Source of the DNA: JADZAI01 sp046348585
Lineage (GTDB): Bacteria > Pseudomonadota > Alphaproteobacteria > Micropepsales > Micropepsaceae
DNA length: 64,000 nucleotides
NCBI GenBank assembly: GCA_046348585.1
Contig: JAXMDZ010000006.1
Span: 1-64,000 of the forward strand
Direction: 5' to 3'
Shown here: positions 36,125-43,725 of the stretch, in pieces
How the letters are laid out: the number at the start of each line of letters is the position of its first letter
Position numbering within the stretch: the stretch's first letter is position 1
The notes under the pieces: model-generated
Databases searched by the model: none
Seen by the model: the letters and a program-made list of their open reading frames with translations, nothing else
Told to the model about the DNA's origin: nothing
Translations under genes and position numbers: made by a program

Positions 36125-37096
36125 ATGACGCTCAAGAATATCATGCTGGCCGGCGCCGCTGCGCTCGCGCTGACCGGCGCTGCCGCGGCCGACACGCCCG
36201 CCGGCTTCTATCTCGACCTCGGCGCCGGCGGTAACTGGCTCCAGGACTTCGAGAGCCAGGACTTCGACACCGGCTACTATGTGGGCGGCACGGCCGGCTA
36301 CAAGCTCGACAACGGCCTGAAGTTCGAGTTCGAAGTCGCCTATCGCAGCAACGATTTCGATTTCGTCTTCGGCCAGACGGCGCTCTTCCGCGGCACGGGC
36401 ACGGTCACCTCGTTCTCGCTCATGGGCAACATGCTCTATGACATCGACCTCGGGCCCGGCTACTCGCTGTCGCTCGGCGGCGGCGTCGGCACCGCCCGCA
36501 TCGGCTTCGACGCCGCGCCGTTCCTGGACGATCGCGACTGGGTGTTCGCGTTCCAGGGCCTGGCCGAGCTGGAAGCGATGGTGAGCGACGATGTCGGCAT
36601 CTTCGCCGGCTACAACTACTTCGAAGCGAACAACGCCTTCGACGACAGCGACGGCTTCGACTACAAGGCGCACACCGCGCTGGTCGGCGTCCGCTTCCAC
36701 TTCATCGAAGCGGAAGCTCCTCCGCCGCCCCCGCCGCCCCCGCCGCCGGTCGCCGCCAAGACGTTCATCGTCTTCTTCAACTTCGACAAGTCGGACCTGA
36801 CGCCGGAAGCCCAGGCTGTGGTGGCGGAAGCCGCTGCGGCGTTCAAGTCGACCGGTTCGGTGTCGATCGCCGTGGTCGGCCACACCGACACGGTCGGCTC
36901 GGCGGCCTACAACCTGCCGCTGTCTGAGCGCCGCGCGGCCAGCGTGAAGGCGGGCCTCGTCGCCAACGGCGTGCCCGGCGACGTGATCTCGACCTCGGGC
37001 AAGGGCTTCAGCGAGCCGCTGGTTCCGACCGGTCCCGGCGTGAAGGAGCCCCAGAACCGCCGCGCCACGATCGACCTGACCGGCTCGGCGATGTAA
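36125..37096 (+). CDS. OmpA-family outer-membrane protein, copy 2
   Basis: Protein of 323 aa, the same length as copy 1. Signal peptide MTLKNIMLAGAAALALTGAAAA, barrel with YLDLGAGGNWLQDF, YKLDNGLKFEFEVAYRSNDF and FAGYNYFEANNAF, then a Pro hinge and the same OmpA C-domain (FFNFDKSDLTPEAQ, GHTDTVGSAAYN, LSERRAASV). AGGAG lies 9 bp before ATG 36125. The mosaic remnant upstream is closest to this copy. Own promoter region of about 195 bp after the copy 1 terminator. Confidence 0.94.
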   Translation: MTLKNIMLAGAAALALTGAAAADTPAGFYLDLGAGGNWLQDFESQDFDTGYYVGGTAGYKLDNGLKFEFEVAYRSNDFDFVFGQTALFRGTGTVTSFSLMGNMLYDIDLGPGYSLSLGGGVGTARIGFDAAPFLDDRDWVFAFQGLAELEAMVSDDVGIFAGYNYFEANNAFDDSDGFDYKAHTALVGVRFHFIEAEAPPPPPPPPPPVAAKTFIVFFNFDKSDLTPEAQAVVAEAAAAFKSTGSVSIAVVGHTDTVGSAAYNLPLSERRAASVKAGLVANGVPGDVISTSGKGFSEPLVPTGPGVKEPQNRRATIDLTGSAM

Positions 37097-37121
37097 CCAG
37101 CCTCCATCCGGAGGATGCGCA

Positions 37122-37150
37122 GAGGGGCGGCCCCATGGGCCGCCCTTTTC
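37122..37150 (+). terminator. Rho-independent terminator of ompA copy 2
   Basis: GGGGCGGCC-CCAT-GGGCCGCCC followed by TTTTCGTTT, the third copy of this hairpin in the cluster. Confidence 0.88.
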
Positions 37151-37202
37151 GTTTGGGAAGAGACGCGCGAGCCGCCGCTGGTTGCGGACGGCGGCGGAAC
37201 GC

Positions 37203-37853
37203 CTAGCGCGATGCGATGGTGGCCGGTTTGGGGCGCGGCGTCGGCACGCCGGGCGCGGCCGCAGGAGCGGCGGCCGGCGCAGCGGCGGGAGCCGCCGCGG
37301 GAGCAGCAGCCGGTGCGGCAGCGGGCGGCGAGGGTGTTGCGGCGGCGACTTCGGTCGGACCGGTCGGCCCCAGCACCACATAGGACGGGCGCGGCTCGCA
37401 GGACTGGAAGCCGTGGCGCTGGGCGACCAGCAACGGGCTGATAAAAGTCACGAGATCGCCCCGCGCCGGGCTGAGGATCGCGTCATAGAGCCAGCCGGTT
37501 TCCTGGCAGAAACGCGCGATGTCGGCGACGCTGCGCTTTGAGGAATCGTTCGCCAGCTTGGTGATGAAGGCGTTCAACGCCTTCTGGCCGCCGCGCTTCT
37601 TGTCGAAGAACTTGCCGAGCTGGCCGTGCGCGGCCATCAGGGCCGGCTGGTTGGCCTTGACGAATTCGTTGTAGCGGGCAGAGGCGCTGCACGAGAGCGC
37701 CGCCACCATGAGATCGGTCTGAACGGTCCGCAGCTGGAGCGCGACTTCATCGGCGCCCTTCACGCAGGCCGGCTCGCCCTTCGCGGCCGCGGCGGCAGAG
37801 ACGCTCAGGCAGGCCGCCGCGACGGCGGCCAAGGCGCGGGTTTTGAGAGCCAT
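37203..37853 (-). CDS. Secreted protein with C-terminal Ala-Pro repeats, unknown function
   Basis: Protein of 216 aa with signal peptide (AAVAAACLSVSAAAAA). The central domain (about 30-150) has several Cys (EPACVKG, LSCSASARYNEF, RFCQETGWLYD, QSCEPRPSY), and the C-terminal tail consists of repeated AAPA units (about residues 175-202) before PTPRPKPA. The tail looks like a periplasm- or wall-spanning spacer. The central domain is conserved-looking, but I do not recognise it. A near-consensus CtrA-type box lies about 95 bp upstream (37948-37962). Confidence 0.8.
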   Translation of the reverse strand: MALKTRALAAVAAACLSVSAAAAAKGEPACVKGADEVALQLRTVQTDLMVAALSCSASARYNEFVKANQPALMAAHGQLGKFFDKKRGGQKALNAFITKLANDSSKRSVADIARFCQETGWLYDAILSPARGDLVTFISPLLVAQRHGFQSCEPRPSYVVLGPTGPTEVAAATPSPPAAAPAAAPAAAPAAAPAAAPAAAPGVPTPRPKPATIASR

Positions 37854-37947
37854 GGTTCCTCGCGGACACGCCCGGTCCAGGCCGGTGCATAGCAGGTTCG
37901 GCCCGCCGGGGCGAGCCGTCCTCAGCGCGTGTGTGCGGCGCAGCGTG

Positions 37948-37962
37948 TTAAGGTCCCGTAAA
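37948..37962. promoter_or_regulatory. Near-consensus CtrA-type box (TTAA-N7-TAAA)
   Basis: TTAAGGTCCCGTAAA differs from TTAA-N7-TTAA at one base. It lies between the TadG-like gene end and the start of the secreted Ala-Pro protein (about 95 bp upstream of its ATG). One-mismatch sites can arise by chance in 64 kb, so this is weaker than the two perfect sites. Confidence 0.35.
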
Positions 37963-38000
37963 CCGAGACTTTTCCTGGCGTTCTGCTTCTCGCGCCGGCC

Positions 38001-38606
38001 CTAGTAGACCCGCGTGACCGTGAGGCTGCGGCGCGGCCGCAGATAGAACTGGTCGCGGATCGTGATGCCGTCCGTCAGGAAGCGCCCGAAGGTCGAACGA
38101 TAGTCGAACTCGATTTCGGAGAAGATGACGCTGGTGCCGGCCGACACCATGCCGGCCGGAACCGTGATGGAGGCGCCGACCGAGCGCGCCGGCATGTTCC
38201 GCCCGTCGCTCCAGGCGACGCGCGTCACGCCGTTGAGGTCCGCCTGGATACAGGTGATGCGCATGCGCATGCCCTGGGCATCGATCGGCTCCATCACGGC
38301 GATCCCGGCGGCGAAGACGTCGTTGATGTCGTTCGTCGTCACGGCGGTGGCCTGTGACACCAGGTCGGCGAGCGTCGACGTGGTCTGGGTGACCTTTCGG
38401 CTGGCCAGCATGCCGTTCGAAACCTCCACCGAGCCGACGAGGCAGGTCAGCATCAGAGGGGCGATGAGCGCGAACTCGATGGCCGACAGCCCGGACCGGT
38501 CGCGGCCCAAACGGCTCACCATGGCGCCGATCCGGCTCATGACGGTCCGGGCAGCCGAGTGAAGGCAAGTCATCGTTGGCGTTCTCCCGCGCGCGCTCAT
38601 GGTCAT
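38001..38606 (-). CDS. TadE/TadG-like pilus assembly pseudopilin
   Basis: Protein of up to 201 aa. A hydrophobic N-terminal segment after basic residues, DRSGLSAIEFALIAPLMLTCLVG (E at the pseudopilin position), then a mostly beta extracytoplasmic part ending RRSLTVTRVY. Minor pilins of this class are processed by the Tad prepilin peptidase and help Flp pilus assembly. ATG 38606 overlaps the upstream TadE-like stop (ATGA); internal Met codons near 38571 or 38538 are also possible starts. Confidence 0.85.
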   Translation of the reverse strand: MTMSARGRTPTMTCLHSAARTVMSRIGAMVSRLGRDRSGLSAIEFALIAPLMLTCLVGSVEVSNGMLASRKVTQTTSTLADLVSQATAVTTNDINDVFAAGIAVMEPIDAQGMRMRITCIQADLNGVTRVAWSDGRNMPARSVGASITVPAGMVSAGTSVIFSEIEFDYRSTFGRFLTDGITIRDQFYLRPRRSLTVTRVY

Positions 38607-39172
38607 CCGAGGCTCGCGCAGCCGGACTGACCGTTGTTGAACGGCTCGTTGCGAATGGCGGTCGTCACTTGGATCACCCGGTCGCCATCGGCCATGTTGG
38701 CGAGGAAGCTGCCAAGCGTCGGCGTCATGGGGCTCCAGGCGTAAAAGCCGCGAACCAGAACGACCGAGCAGGCCGATCCCGGTTCATAGCGGAAGTCGTC
38801 GCGGAAATGGCCGTTGGCGTCGAGCGGATCCTCGAACGACGCATCGGCGAACCGATTGAATTCGCGGACGTCGATCTCAAGCCGCTCATCGCAGCTGAGC
38901 AGGACGTTGATGCGCTCGCACACCTCGTCGCGGAACTGCTGGCGGGTCATGCCGGCGCCTTGGGCCTGACCGGTCCGGATCAGGCGCGCGGTCTCGTTGA
39001 TGGCGTTCTGCAACAGCGCGTCGGCGGCATAGGTGATGCCGATCTCGAACATCGAGAAGAGGAGGGCAAAGAACGCGGGCGCGAGCATCGCGAACTCGAG
39101 CGCGGCAGAGCCGCGCGTATTCCGCAGAAAACCGTCCCTCGGTCGCATCCGGTTGGTGATCCGCCAAGCCAT
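38603..39172 (-). CDS. TadE-like minor pilin
   Basis: Protein of 189 aa with the TadE pattern: RNTRGSAALEFAMLAPAFFALLF (Glu after a short basic leader), then INETARLIRTGQAQGAGMTRQQF, and a C-terminal domain with Cys in LLSCDERL and GSACSVV. First gene of a two-gene minus operon with the TadG-like gene, divergent from the large Tad vWA protein. Part of the Flp/Tad pilus system whose core genes lie at 41.9-51.6 kb. Confidence 0.9.
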   Translation of the reverse strand: MAWRITNRMRPRDGFLRNTRGSAALEFAMLAPAFFALLFSMFEIGITYAADALLQNAINETARLIRTGQAQGAGMTRQQFRDEVCERINVLLSCDERLEIDVREFNRFADASFEDPLDANGHFRDDFRYEPGSACSVVLVRGFYAWSPMTPTLGSFLANMADGDRVIQVTTAIRNEPFNNGQSGCASLG

Positions 39173-39423
39173 GGAAGTCGAAATCCCCCAATGAAGGCTC
39201 GTTTATTACAATATAGCCGCGAGAATGTCTTTGATTTATTTCCATTAACTCTAACTCGTGGTGACCATTACCAAATAGAATGCGCCGCAAACTTGTCTTA
39301 AATTCGATCTATATAGATTTGCATCAAATTTTATCTTTTACTTTTGATTCACCGCAGAGGAGTAGGGAGAAAAGTCGGCGCGACCCAGGGTCCGACCCGC
39401 GCCGCATTCGGGGAGCCGATCCG
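39173..39423. promoter_or_regulatory. AT-rich divergent promoter region between tadE-like and tad vWA genes
   Basis: About 250 bp with no gene, markedly AT-rich between roughly 39190 and 39360 (runs such as TTTATTACAATATAG and ATCTATATAGATTTG), unlike anything else in the window. It must serve both divergent genes. GAGGAGTAGGGAG before the plus gene could be part of its leader. It may bind an AT-preferring nucleoid protein. Confidence 0.55.
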
Positions 39424-40962
39424 ATGAGCCACCTGTTCCGTCGCCGTGCTGCCGCACGTCCGTCTTTCCTCGGCCGGTTCCGCAGCAATCGCGCGGGCAA
39501 TATCGCCATGATGTTCGGTCTGGCGGCGATCCCCTTCTTTGCCTTCGGCGGCATGGCGGTGGACTTCAGCCGTGCGTTGATGGTCAAGAACCGGCTGGAA
39601 TCGGCGCTCGACGCCACTGCGCTCGCGCTGGGCGGCCAGCTCGGCCTGACCGACGCCCAGGTCCAGGCGGCAGCGGACTCCTACTTCCGGGCAAACTACC
39701 CCGAAACGGAAATCGGGCACGTGGGCGCGCTTCGCATCGCCTATTTGCAGGACAGTGTCAGCGTGGCGGCCGATGCGACTGTCGATACGCTGATCATGGG
39801 CATTATCGGCTTCGACGAACTGACCGTATCGGCGGACGTCGAAGTGCAGCGTACGCGGCGCGGCCTTGAAGTAGCGCTCGTGCTCGACACGACCGGCTCG
39901 ATGTCCGAGGGCACGAAGATGCCTTCTCTGAAGGCGGCGGCGAACGACCTCATCAACATTCTCTTCGGCGATCAACAGACCCCGGAGCTGCTGCGCATCG
40001 GCGTCGTTCCCTTCGCCGCGGCCGTTCGTCTTGATCCGGCGACGGCGATCGCCGGCGGCTGGATCGACACGACCGGCACGTCCTCGATCGCTCAGGACTA
40101 CTATGACAGCGGCCGCTTCGCCTATCAGCTCTATGCGCCGCTCAGCGGTACGCGCCAGTCCTATCAGATGGCATCCGGCGTGAAGTGGCGCGGCTGCGTC
40201 GAAGCTCGTCCCAACGGGCTTGAGGCGACGGATACCGCGCCGAGCGCCGGATCTCCCGATACGCGCTGGGTCGCCTACATGCAGCCGGACGAGCCGAGCC
40301 TGAGCGGCTACAACACCAGCTATATCTCGAACGACGGTTCGACCGGCACCTGGGACCAGAGGCTCCGCAAATCGTCGAAATACGCGAACGTCAACAGCTC
40401 GACGCCTCACTCCGGCTGCGGCATGGAACCTGTTCTTGCGCTCACCAACAACCGGTCGGCGATCGTCGCGAAGATCAATGCGCTCCAGCCGAGCGGCAAC
40501 ACCCACATCCCTCTGGGACTTGCCTGGGGCTGGCGCGTCCTGTCGCCGACCGCGCCGTTCACGGAAGGCTCGGCCTACAATGACGAGATGACCAATAAGG
40601 CGCTCGTTCTGATGACGGACGGCGTCAACACCGTCTCATCGTATCAGAGCTCGACGCTGAAATCGACGTACTCGGCCTACGGCTACGCCTACAAGGCGCG
40701 TCTCGGCACGACCAACCCGACGACGATCGTCAGCCGGATGAACGACCAGGTGGCGGCGCTCTGCACCGCCATGAAAGCGCCTGACGTCAATATCCGCATC
40801 TATACGATCCTGCTGGAAGAAAACGACACGACGGTCCGCAATCTGCTGCGCGACTGCGCGACGACTCCTTCGCTCTTCTTCGACAACGTGAGCGCGGCCC
40901 AGCTGCAGACCGTGTTCCGCGTGATCGCAGCCGACCTCTCGAACCTGCGCGTCTCGCAATAG
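39424..40962 (+). CDS. Tad-associated protein with von Willebrand A domain (TadG family)
   Basis: Protein of 512 aa. The N-terminal TadE-like TM (SNRAGNIAMMFGLAAIPFFAFGG, about 22-45) is followed by VDFSRALMVKNRLESALDATALA, typical of Tad/TadG. A vWA domain begins near residue 150 with the MIDAS motif LDTTGSMS and continues with NTHIPLGLAWGWRVLSP and LVLMTDGVNT. Such proteins sit at the cell surface or pilus base and may act in adhesion. Start ATG 39424. A hairpin follows the stop. Confidence 0.92.
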   Translation: MSHLFRRRAAARPSFLGRFRSNRAGNIAMMFGLAAIPFFAFGGMAVDFSRALMVKNRLESALDATALALGGQLGLTDAQVQAAADSYFRANYPETEIGHVGALRIAYLQDSVSVAADATVDTLIMGIIGFDELTVSADVEVQRTRRGLEVALVLDTTGSMSEGTKMPSLKAAANDLINILFGDQQTPELLRIGVVPFAAAVRLDPATAIAGGWIDTTGTSSIAQDYYDSGRFAYQLYAPLSGTRQSYQMASGVKWRGCVEARPNGLEATDTAPSAGSPDTRWVAYMQPDEPSLSGYNTSYISNDGSTGTWDQRLRKSSKYANVNSSTPHSGCGMEPVLALTNNRSAIVAKINALQPSGNTHIPLGLAWGWRVLSPTAPFTEGSAYNDEMTNKALVLMTDGVNTVSSYQSSTLKSTYSAYGYAYKARLGTTNPTTIVSRMNDQVAALCTAMKAPDVNIRIYTILLEENDTTVRNLLRDCATTPSLFFDNVSAAQLQTVFRVIAADLSNLRVSQ

Positions 40963-40999
40963 AGCCGGGCGCAAGGCATCGGATTGCGATGAGGCAAAC

Positions 41000-41030
41000 G
41001 GGGCCGGGCGCAAACCCGGCCCCATCGTTC
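41000..41030 (+). terminator. Hairpin after the Tad vWA gene
   Basis: GGGGCCGGG-CGCAAA-CCCGGCCCC, a strong stem followed only by ATCGTTCATT. Position after the stop supports a terminator, but the T tract is weak. Confidence 0.6.
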
Positions 41031-41130
41031 ATTGCCAAGCCGAAGCAGCTAGTTCAGCCGCAGTTCGACAGACCAGAGCGGCCTTGATGGGATGAGCGGC
41101 TCGACGCCGTCCGAATCTCAGCCTCAACCC

Positions 41131-41160
41131 AAAAAACGACCGGGGGAAAGCCCCCCGGCC
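41131..41160 (-). terminator. Rho-independent terminator of the small pilus-related gene
   Basis: Minus strand: GGCCGGGGGG-CTTT-CCCCCGGTC followed by GTTTTTT. It lies 27 bp after the stop of the 41187-41582 gene. Confidence 0.85.
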
Positions 41161-41186
41161 GATCCGGCAAATCCTCTAGAGGCGCT

Positions 41187-41582
41187 TCAGGGCGTCGCGG
41201 CGGGGGCGGGAGCCGACTGTCCGCTGGAGGCCACGGCCTCGCAACGAGGCGCACACGAAAGGGTCGTCTGCTGGCCGCCGCGGAACAGCGTCACCGAGCG
41301 GTCCGAATTCGCCGTCACCACGATGCGGAAGCTGGCGATCTGACGACCGTCGCCATCCATGGCGATGACGTTGGTCGTGCCGTAGCCCTTGCCGGTGACG
41401 AAGGCGGTATTGGCGTCCTGCATCGTGACATCGGCGATCGCCGGATTGCCGACCACGACCGTGGAGGCGGCGCCGGTCAGCTTGACGACCTTGGACTGAT
41501 CCTTGGCGACCGATAGATCCTCGGCGGCTGCAGTGCCGGCGGCGAAGCCGGCGAGGACGGCGCAAAGGGCAAGACGTTTCAT
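41187..41582 (-). CDS. Small secreted protein with CpaC/RcpA N-terminal (pilus assembly) domain
   Basis: Protein of 131 aa: signal peptide (LALCAVLAGFAAGTAAA), then the domain that normally opens CpaC secretins (VAKDQSKVVKLTGAASTVVVGNPAIADVTM, quoted in part, then GKGYGTTNVIAMDGDGR). Two Cys in LSCAPRCEA and a Pro/Ala tail follow. It has no secretin channel domain. Compare the N-terminus of CpaC here (LGLNKAAIIELPADAADVLVSNPAI), which shares the same fold. Likely a periplasmic accessory of the pilus, transcribed away from the cpa operon. Confidence 0.85.
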   Translation of the reverse strand: MKRLALCAVLAGFAAGTAAAEDLSVAKDQSKVVKLTGAASTVVVGNPAIADVTMQDANTAFVTGKGYGTTNVIAMDGDGRQIASFRIVVTANSDRSVTLFRGGQQTTLSCAPRCEAVASSGQSAPAPAATP

Positions 41583-41916
41583 CGGCGAACTCCGAAAGGC
41601 GGCCGCGCCGGAGGGCGCGTCGTTCCTGGTCAGTTTGCCGCTGAGGTTTGAATGAAGTCTGAACGTCGCCCGGCGTCTCTTAACGGCCGGCCGGAATGAT
41701 CCGCATGCGGAGCGCTTGCAAGCCCATCCGGAAGATCTGCGTGCTTTCGTTCGATTTTCGGGGGCGATCAGAAAATTCGCGGTAAATGCGCCGTTTACCG
41801 CGTCTTTTAAGCTGGCAGAAAGGCATCGGGCGTAGGGTTGCGATGTTCACGGCGATGAGCAAACCAAACCCGCCGCTTGAACTGGTGCAGTGGTGTCATT
41901 CAACGGAGGGCTCAAC
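41583..41916. other. Intergenic region carrying the flp pilin promoter
   Basis: Gap of 334 bp between two divergent genes with no supported CDS. It contains the inverted repeat GGTAAA-N7-TTTACC (41781-41799), an AAGACGTTT context near the minus gene start, and a strong GGAGGG ribosome site at about 41905 before the pilin ATG. Confidence 0.6.
41781..41799. promoter_or_regulatory. Perfect inverted repeat upstream of the Flp pilin gene
   Basis: GGTAAA-TGCGCCG-TTTACC, 6-bp arms with a 7-bp spacer, about 118 bp before the pilin start. The half-sites resemble degenerate CtrA half-sites, but the match is poor; it may bind a dimeric regulator of pilin expression. Confidence 0.4.
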
Positions 41917-42078
41917 ATGAGCAAGTTTGTCTCGCGCTTTTTCAAGGACGAATCGGGTGCGACCGCCATCGAGTATGGCCTGATCGCGACCTTCATCGCC
42001 GTCGCCATTATCGTCGCGGTGCAGCAGCTGGGTCTCGACCTGGCGGGCGTGTTCGCCAGCATCTCGGCCGCGATCTAA
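41917..42078 (+). CDS. pilA: Flp family type IVb pilin
   Basis: Major pilin of 53 aa. A short basic leader MSKFVSRFFKDESG precedes the mature hydrophobic helix ATAIEYGLIATFIAVAII, with the Flp Glu-Tyr motif after the processing Gly. The rest is the short C-terminal helix. It is cleaved by CpaA and assembled through CpaF/TadBC. Strong ribosome site GGAGGG 7 bp upstream and a strong terminator downstream, fitting high, separate expression. Confidence 0.97.
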   Translation: MSKFVSRFFKDESGATAIEYGLIATFIAVAIIVAVQQLGLDLAGVFASISAAI

Positions 42079-42104
42079 TCGCAGCTCGGCTTCGGCCGAA
42101 TGAA

Positions 42105-42134
42105 GGGCCGCGGGGCATGCCCCCGCGGCCCTTT
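42105..42134 (+). terminator. Rho-independent terminator of the Flp pilin gene
   Basis: GGGCCGCGGGG-CATG-CCCCGCGGCCC followed by TTTCGCTTGTCTT, 26 bp after the pilin stop. Confidence 0.88.
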
Positions 42135-42178
42135 CGCTTGTCTTGGCGCGTGCCTGAATGGGTCATGCCGGCCCACAG

Positions 42179-42194
42179 GTAAACGTCCGTTAAC
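42179..42194. promoter_or_regulatory. Near-consensus CtrA-type box upstream of cpaA
   Basis: GTAAACGTCCGTTAAC: GTAA-N7-TTAAC, one mismatch to the CtrA consensus with the preferred trailing C. It lies 145 bp upstream of the cpaA start and 61 bp upstream of the perfect box. Confidence 0.45.
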
Positions 42195-42254
42195 CGCCCA
42201 AAGCCTTGATCGTTCGACATTCGATGATCGCGTAAAGGATTGGGAAGGGTTTGT

Positions 42255-42269
42255 TTAAGCCTCGCTTAA
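42255..42269. promoter_or_regulatory. Perfect CtrA-type box upstream of cpaA
   Basis: TTAAGCCTCGCTTAA is an exact TTAA-N7-TTAA. It lies 70 bp upstream of the cpaA ATG in an otherwise gene-free gap. In Caulobacter the pil/cpa genes are direct CtrA targets. Together with the near-consensus box at 42179 this supports CtrA control of the cpa operon. Confidence 0.65.
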
Positions 42270-42338
42270 GAGGCCGCCCTGTAATCTTTGCGGAAGGCCC
42301 GCGTCTCGCGCGGCACGAACGCATCTTTCGGGGCGACT

Positions 42339-42848
42339 ATGTTTCTCGACGCAGTGGTCTTTGTCGTCTGCCCGGCGCTGTTTGTCGCCGGGGCGGTGAC
42401 GGACCTGCTCAGCTTCAAGATCCCGAACTGGATTCCGGCGGCCTTGGCCGCGAGCTTCGCGCTGGCCGCCGCCCTGGCGGCGATGCCCCTCGGCGATATC
42501 GGCTGGCATGCGCTTGTCTTCGCCGTGACCCTTCTCGCCGGTATGGCGATGTTCGCCGGCAATCTCATCGGCGGCGGCGACGCGAAGCTCCTGGCCGCGG
42601 CGGCGCTTTGGATGGGGCCGCATCTCATTCTCCTCTACTGCATGGTGTTCGCGTTGATCGGCGGCGCCTTCGCCGTCGCTCTGCTGGCGCTCCGCCGCGT
42701 CCCGATGCCTGCGATGACCGCGCGCCTGCCGTTCCTGGGCGAGCTGCTGCGGCCCAAGGCCGGTCTGCCCTATGGGGTCGCGCTCGGAATCGGCGCCCTG
42801 ATCGTTCTGCCCAAGACGTCGCTCTTCGCGGCGGCCCTCTCGTCATGA
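42339..42848 (+). CDS. cpaA: Prepilin peptidase CpaA (A24 family)
   Basis: Protein of 169 aa, polytopic aspartyl protease. The first catalytic Asp lies in GAVTDLLSFKIPN (about residue 22) and the second in LIGGGDAKLLAAAA (about 77). Several TM helices and no N-methylase domain, as usual for the TadV/CpaA type. It cleaves the Flp and TadE/TadG leaders. First gene of the cpaABCDEF-tadBC run. Confidence 0.95.
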   Translation: MFLDAVVFVVCPALFVAGAVTDLLSFKIPNWIPAALAASFALAAALAAMPLGDIGWHALVFAVTLLAGMAMFAGNLIGGGDAKLLAAAALWMGPHLILLYCMVFALIGGAFAVALLALRRVPMPAMTARLPFLGELLRPKAGLPYGVALGIGALIVLPKTSLFAAALSS

Positions 42849-42876
42849 TCCGCCTTCGCCCGGGAGACCTTTCCAA

Positions 42877-43725
42877 ATGAGCCCGCTCCGGATCCTCGTC
42901 CTCATCGTAGCCCTGGGAGCTGCCGGCATGGCTGCGCTTCTTCTCGGCGGCTTCTTCGGCGGCAAGAGCAAGGCCGTCGCGGCGGCCGGACCCACTATCG
43001 AGATGACCGAGGTCCTCGTCGCTGCCCGCGACATCGATGTCGGCCACACCATCGCGGCCGAGGACCTGAAGTGGCAGAAATGGCCGAAGGAGGCCCTCTC
43101 GCCGGCCTTCATCACGCGCGACGCCAACCCCGCGGGCATGGAATCCATGGTCGGCGCGGTCGCGCGCACCGTTCTCTTCGCGGGTGAGCCCGCGACGTCC
43201 ACCAAGCTGGTGCGCGCCGAAAGCTCGAACTTCATGGCCGCCGCCCTCGCGCCTGGCATGCGAGCGGTGTCCGTCGAAATCCGCGAGGAAACGGGCGCCG
43301 GCGGCTTCATCATGCCGAACGACCGCGTCGATGTCGTCGTGACGGTGAGCATCGACGGAGCCGAAGAAGGCGGCGGGAAGCGCGTCATTTCGCGCACCTT
43401 GCTTCAGAATGTGCGCGTTCTCGCCGTCGGCCAGACATTCCGCGAGTCGAGCGGCCAGGCGGAGACCGCCGAAGGTGGCGAGACCGCGACGCCGACCGCC
43501 AAGACGGCGACGCTCGAAGTCAGCCCGGCCGAAGTCGAACTCCTCCAGCAGGGCGCCCAGGCCGGCACGTTGTCGCTCGCGCTTCGGGGCCTGACCGGTT
43601 CCGACACTCCCATCCTCGCCGTTCGCGTGCCCGCCGGACAGGGCGACGCGAGGAGGGCGCGGAGCACGATCACGATCATCCGCTATGGCGAAGTCTCCCA
43701 AGTCCAGGCGGCCGGAAACCAGTGA
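42877..43725 (+). CDS. cpaB: Flp pilus assembly protein CpaB
   Basis: Protein of 282 aa. N-terminal TM (ILVLIVALGAAGMAALLLGGF), then the SAF domain with VLVAARDIDVGHTIAAEDLKWQKWP and AGEPATSTKLVR, followed by the RcpC region with GMRAVSVEIREETGAGGFI and NDRVDVVVT. It is a periplasmic protein thought to stabilise the secretin. It starts 28 bp after cpaA and overlaps cpaC as GTGA. Confidence 0.95.
   Translation: MSPLRILVLIVALGAAGMAALLLGGFFGGKSKAVAAAGPTIEMTEVLVAARDIDVGHTIAAEDLKWQKWPKEALSPAFITRDANPAGMESMVGAVARTVLFAGEPATSTKLVRAESSNFMAAALAPGMRAVSVEIREETGAGGFIMPNDRVDVVVTVSIDGAEEGGGKRVISRTLLQNVRVLAVGQTFRESSGQAETAEGGETATPTAKTATLEVSPAEVELLQQGAQAGTLSLALRGLTGSDTPILAVRVPAGQGDARRARSTITIIRYGEVSQVQAAGNQ

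Noticed and set aside
37250..37330. CRISPR-like short repeats
   Set aside because: They encode Ala-Pro repeats within a CDS; no constant repeat-spacer pattern.
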